Shown: positions 5,595-7,815 of the stretch, one piece after another
Numbering within the stretch: position 1 is the stretch's first letter
Layout of the letters: each line of letters opens with the position of its first letter
Assembly: GCA_945876925.1 (NCBI GenBank)
Contig: CAMCQD010000077.1
Location: 1 to 7,815, forward strand
Length of the DNA stretch: 7,815 nucleotides
Source: an uncultured Dermatophilus sp.
GTDB lineage: Bacteria; Actinomycetota; Actinomycetes; Actinomycetales; Dermatophilaceae
Direction of reading: 5' to 3'
Program-made: the position numbers and the translations under genes
Notes under the pieces: generated by a model
Database searches by the model: none
Seen by the model: only the letters and a program-made list of their open reading frames with translations
Told to the model about the DNA's origin: nothing

Positions 5595-6349
5595 GCCACG
5601 ACGACCTCGCCGCGCACGCAGCCCCGGGCGCGGAGGCGGCTTCCGGTGACACCCCGGCGGCCGGAGCGCAGGTGACAGGCTCCCTGTCCCCGGGCGCGGG
5701 GGAGGGGTTCGATGCCGGGCTCCTGCCAGGCGGGCTCAGGGCCGCACTCGAGGCGATCCTCATGGTGGCCGATGAGCCGGTCACCCCGGCGGCGCTGGCC
5801 GGGGCGCTGGGCGCTAGCGAGGCCGCCGTCACCGCGGTACTCACCCGGCTAGCTGAGGAGTTCGATTCGCAGGGGCGGGGATTCGAGCTGCGGGCGATCA
5901 ATGGCGGGTGGCGGATGTACTCCCGGCACGCGCTCGCCCCGGCGGTTGAGCGGTTCCTCACCGACGGTGCCCAGGCCCGGCTCACCAAGGCCGCCTTGGA
6001 AACCCTGGCGGTTATCGCCTACCGTCAGCCGGTGACGCGTGCCCGGATCGGTGCCATCCGGGGCGTGAACGTCGACGGGGTCGTGCGCACCTTGCTGACC
6101 AGGGGGCTGATCACCGAGGCCGGCCTGGACAGCGATCATGGCGCGATCCTGTACGGCACCACGGAGTTCTTCCTCCAGCGCCTGGGCATCGGCTCCCTCG
6201 ACGAGCTGCCTGCCCTGGCACCGTATTTACCGGACCTTTCCGAGGTCACCGACGATCCCGGCGGCGCGGCGCCCGTGCCCGCCGCCGGGCCAGCATCCAG
6301 CAGCGGCTCCGCTGCCGCTGGCGACGCAGAGCAGGAGAACCACCGATGA
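5591..6349 (+). CDS. scpB: Segregation and condensation protein ScpB
   Basis: This 252-residue ScpB is the winged-helix (kite) partner that dimerises and embraces the central part of ScpA in the SMC-ScpAB complex. Conserved segments are LRAALEAILMVADEPVT (49-65), GRGFELRAINGGWRMYSR (95-112), ARLTKAALETLAVIAYRQPV (129-148), ARIGAIRGVNVDGVVRTLL (151-169) and GAILYGTTEFFLQRLG (184-199), ending with DELPALAPYLPDL. Two winged-helix domains are thus complete. Residues 1-42 and 222-252 are Ala/Gly/Pro/Ser-rich tails. GTG 5591 overlaps the scpA stop by four bases and has AGGAG at 5578-5582, eight bases upstream, so it can be translated independently of the damaged scpA. The frame shows no lesion, which suggests that the complex is still under selection or that the scpA change is recent or an error. 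Confidence 0.95.
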   Translation: MSHDDLAAHAAPGAEAASGDTPAAGAQVTGSLSPGAGEGFDAGLLPGGLRAALEAILMVADEPVTPAALAGALGASEAAVTAVLTRLAEEFDSQGRGFELRAINGGWRMYSRHALAPAVERFLTDGAQARLTKAALETLAVIAYRQPVTRARIGAIRGVNVDGVVRTLLTRGLITEAGLDSDHGAILYGTTEFFLQRLGIGSLDELPALAPYLPDLSEVTDDPGGAAPVPAAGPASSSGSAAAGDAEQENHR

Positions 6350-7284
6350 GCGGCGGGCGTGGCAGCAACCCCCGGGGCGGTAAGCCGAAGCCGGGCAGGC
6401 AGGGCGGTAAGCCCGGCGGACGCGGCGTGAGCCGGGGAAAGGCGGCGCGGGATCCGGGGAAGCGGGCGGCTGCACGCCGTCCGCGGCCGGAACGTCACCA
6501 GGACCGCCGCGCGCTGGTCCCGCCGGAGCCGGCCGGGCCTGCGGTGGACGTGCACGACCCCGATGGCGTGCGGTTGCAGAAGCTGCTCGCCGCTGCCGGG
6601 GTGGGGAGCCGGCGGGCCTGCGAGCTGCTCATCGCCCAGGGCCGGGTGCAGGTGGACGGGCGGACCGTCACCGGGCTGGGGCTGCGGATCGACCCGGCCG
6701 CGCACCGGGTCAGCGTCGATGGCGAGTATGTGCAGCTGGACGCCTCCCGGGCGTATTACGCGCTGAATAAGCCGCTGGGTGTCGTCTCCACGATGGATGA
6801 CGAGCTGGGCCGCCCGGACATCTCGTTCATGCTCATCAACCGGCGGGAGCGGCTGTTTCACGTGGGAAGGCTCGATGCCGACACGGACGGCCTGCTGCTG
6901 CTCACCAACGATGGCGAGCTCGCCCACCGGCTGCAGCACCCCTCCTTCGAGATCGCCAAGACCTATGTCGCCTCGGTCCCCGGTCCGGTGCCACGCGATC
7001 TGGGGCGGCGGCTGCGGGCCGGCGTACAGCTCGATGACGGCCTGGCCCAGGTGGATTCGTTCCGGCTCATCGACTCGACCCCGGGAAAGGCGCTGGTTGA
7101 GGTGGTGTTGCACGAGGGCCGCACGCACGTGGTCCGGCGGTTGCTGGAGGCCGCCGGGCACCCGGTGCTCACCCTCACCCGGGTGCAGGTCGGGCCGGTG
7201 AAGCTGGGCAACCTCAAGACGGGCCGGCTGCGCGCGCTGAACTCCCGGGAGATCGCGCAGCTTTACGCGGCGGCGGGGTTGTGA
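6346..7284 (+). CDS. rluB: Pseudouridine synthase, RluB/RsuA family
   Basis: This 312-residue enzyme isomerises a uridine of ribosomal RNA to pseudouridine. The gene position next to scpB fits the 23S rRNA enzyme RluB (Rv1711 in M. tuberculosis). Domains in order: a very basic Gly/Lys/Arg/Pro-rich tail (1-55), an S4 RNA-binding domain (about 75-125, RLQKLLAAAGVGSRRACELL), and the catalytic domain. Motif I is YYALNKPLGVVST (137-149), motif II GRLDADTDGLLLLTNDG (174-190) with catalytic Asp177, and the conserved C-terminal element is HEGRTHVVRRLLEAAGHPV (256-274), where Thr260 replaces the more usual Asn or Lys. ATG 6346 overlaps the scpB stop (ATGA), with AGGAG at 6333-6337. The tail is longer than in E. 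coli but such tails are common in actinobacteria. RsuA and RluE are alternatives within the family. Confidence 0.94.
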   Translation: MSGGRGSNPRGGKPKPGRQGGKPGGRGVSRGKAARDPGKRAAARRPRPERHQDRRALVPPEPAGPAVDVHDPDGVRLQKLLAAAGVGSRRACELLIAQGRVQVDGRTVTGLGLRIDPAAHRVSVDGEYVQLDASRAYYALNKPLGVVSTMDDELGRPDISFMLINRRERLFHVGRLDADTDGLLLLTNDGELAHRLQHPSFEIAKTYVASVPGPVPRDLGRRLRAGVQLDDGLAQVDSFRLIDSTPGKALVEVVLHEGRTHVVRRLLEAAGHPVLTLTRVQVGPVKLGNLKTGRLRALNSREIAQLYAAAGL

Positions 7285-7815
7285 GCCCTGCGCGCGGCGG
7301 CGCGGTGCGGCACGTCCGGATCGTCGGCACCGGGCTGATCGGCACCAGCGCGGGACTGGCGCTGAGCGCCTCCGGGTACGCGGTGACGCTGAGCGATCCT
7401 TCACCGACGGCGATGTCGCTGGCCCGGGACCTGGGTGCCGGGGTGCCTGCCGCGCCAGGGGACCCGGCCCCGGATCTCGTGCTGGTGGCCGCGCCGCCGG
7501 ATGTCACCGGCGAGGTGGCGGCGCGGGAGCTGGCGGCCTGGCCGGAGGCGACCGTGGCCGATGTCGCTTCGGTGAAGCGGGCGGTCATCGCTGACGTGGA
7601 ACGGGCCGGCGCGGATGTGCGCCGGTTCGTCGGGTCGCATCCGATGGCCGGGCGGGAACGCTCGGGAGCGATCAGCGCCCGCCGGGACCTGTTCGAGGGA
7701 CGGCCGTGGGTGGTCGTGCCGCATCCGGATTCGGAGCCTGACCGGGTGCGGGCGGTGACTGGCCTGGCGACCGCGACAGGTGCGGTGGTGACGGCCATGA
7801 CGGCGGCCGCGCACG
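7281..7815 (+). CDS. tyrA: Prephenate dehydrogenase TyrA (partial, 3' end outside window)
   Basis: The frame runs 178 codons to the window edge. TyrA oxidatively decarboxylates prephenate (or arogenate) with NAD(P)+ in tyrosine biosynthesis, in the cytosol. The N-terminal Rossmann fold has VGTGLIGTS (15-23), the GxGxxG dinucleotide motif, and an acidic Asp39 at the end of the second strand, which favours NAD+ over NADP+. The catalytic-site segment GSHPMAGRERSGAISARRDL spans 118-137, with His120 the expected catalytic histidine. The helical dimerisation domain and any ACT domain lie beyond the window. GTG 7281 overlaps the rluB stop (GTGA); an in-frame GTG at 7305 would drop eight residues that are not conserved and remains possible. 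The order rluB followed closely by tyrA and cmk is seen in other actinobacteria. Prephenate and arogenate specificity cannot be told apart here. Confidence 0.93.
   Translation, partial: MSPARGGAVRHVRIVGTGLIGTSAGLALSASGYAVTLSDPSPTAMSLARDLGAGVPAAPGDPAPDLVLVAAPPDVTGEVAARELAAWPEATVADVASVKRAVIADVERAGADVRRFVGSHPMAGRERSGAISARRDLFEGRPWVVVPHPDSEPDRVRAVTGLATATGAVVTAMTAAAH

Noticed and set aside
6136..7404. Minus-strand open frame of 422 codons opposite rluB
   Set aside because: Antisense shadow of rluB, scpB and tyrA, low-complexity translation, no ribosome-binding site or known domain.

Overview
The window is very GC-rich, with strong G/C preference at third codon positions, GTG starts and TGA stops throughout. 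Gene content and order (MBL hydrolase-hisS, and xerD-parA-scpA-scpB-rluB-tyrA) point to the chromosome of a high-GC actinobacterium (Actinomycetota). I cannot name the genus. I see no mobile element, CRISPR array, tRNA or rRNA.

Layout. Bases 1-146 hold the start of a minus-strand gene, probably a DUF349-family protein. A divergent intergenic region (about 147-348) follows, with two inverted repeats and a likely promoter whose TAGGGT -10 box sits just upstream of a GTG start, suggesting a leaderless mRNA. The plus strand then carries a metallo-beta-lactamase-fold hydrolase (349-1053) overlapping hisS (1050-2426). After a 17-base gap comes a XerD-type tyrosine recombinase (2444-3502). A 149-base spacer with a candidate promoter leads to a tight gene chain: orphan parA (3652-4647), scpA (about 4686-5594), scpB (5591-6349), rluB (6346-7284) and tyrA (7281 to beyond the window). 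The last three junctions are four-base ATGA/GTGA overlaps, which implies translational coupling.

Functionally this is housekeeping: histidyl-tRNA charging, chromosome dimer resolution (XerD), chromosome organisation (ParA-like ATPase and the ScpA/ScpB partners of SMC), pseudouridylation of 23S rRNA (RluB family) and tyrosine synthesis (TyrA).

The outstanding anomaly is in scpA. The reading frame is intact from 4686 to 5594 except for one in-frame TAG at 5031-5033, where relatives have an aromatic residue, usually Tyr. The sequence after the TAG continues as recognisable ScpA in the same frame. All seven complete genes stop at TGA, so TAG ends no gene here. A sequencing error, a nonsense mutation, a split kleisin restarting at ATG 5052, or amber read-through/reassignment are all possible, and the sequence alone cannot decide. 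A second oddity in scpA is its start: where the downstream junctions have ATGA or GTGA, the parA/scpA junction has CTGA.

Other points of note are a HisRS whose A-site signature resembles archaeal/eukaryotic enzymes, and the direct joining of the hisS block to the xerD-parA-scp block.
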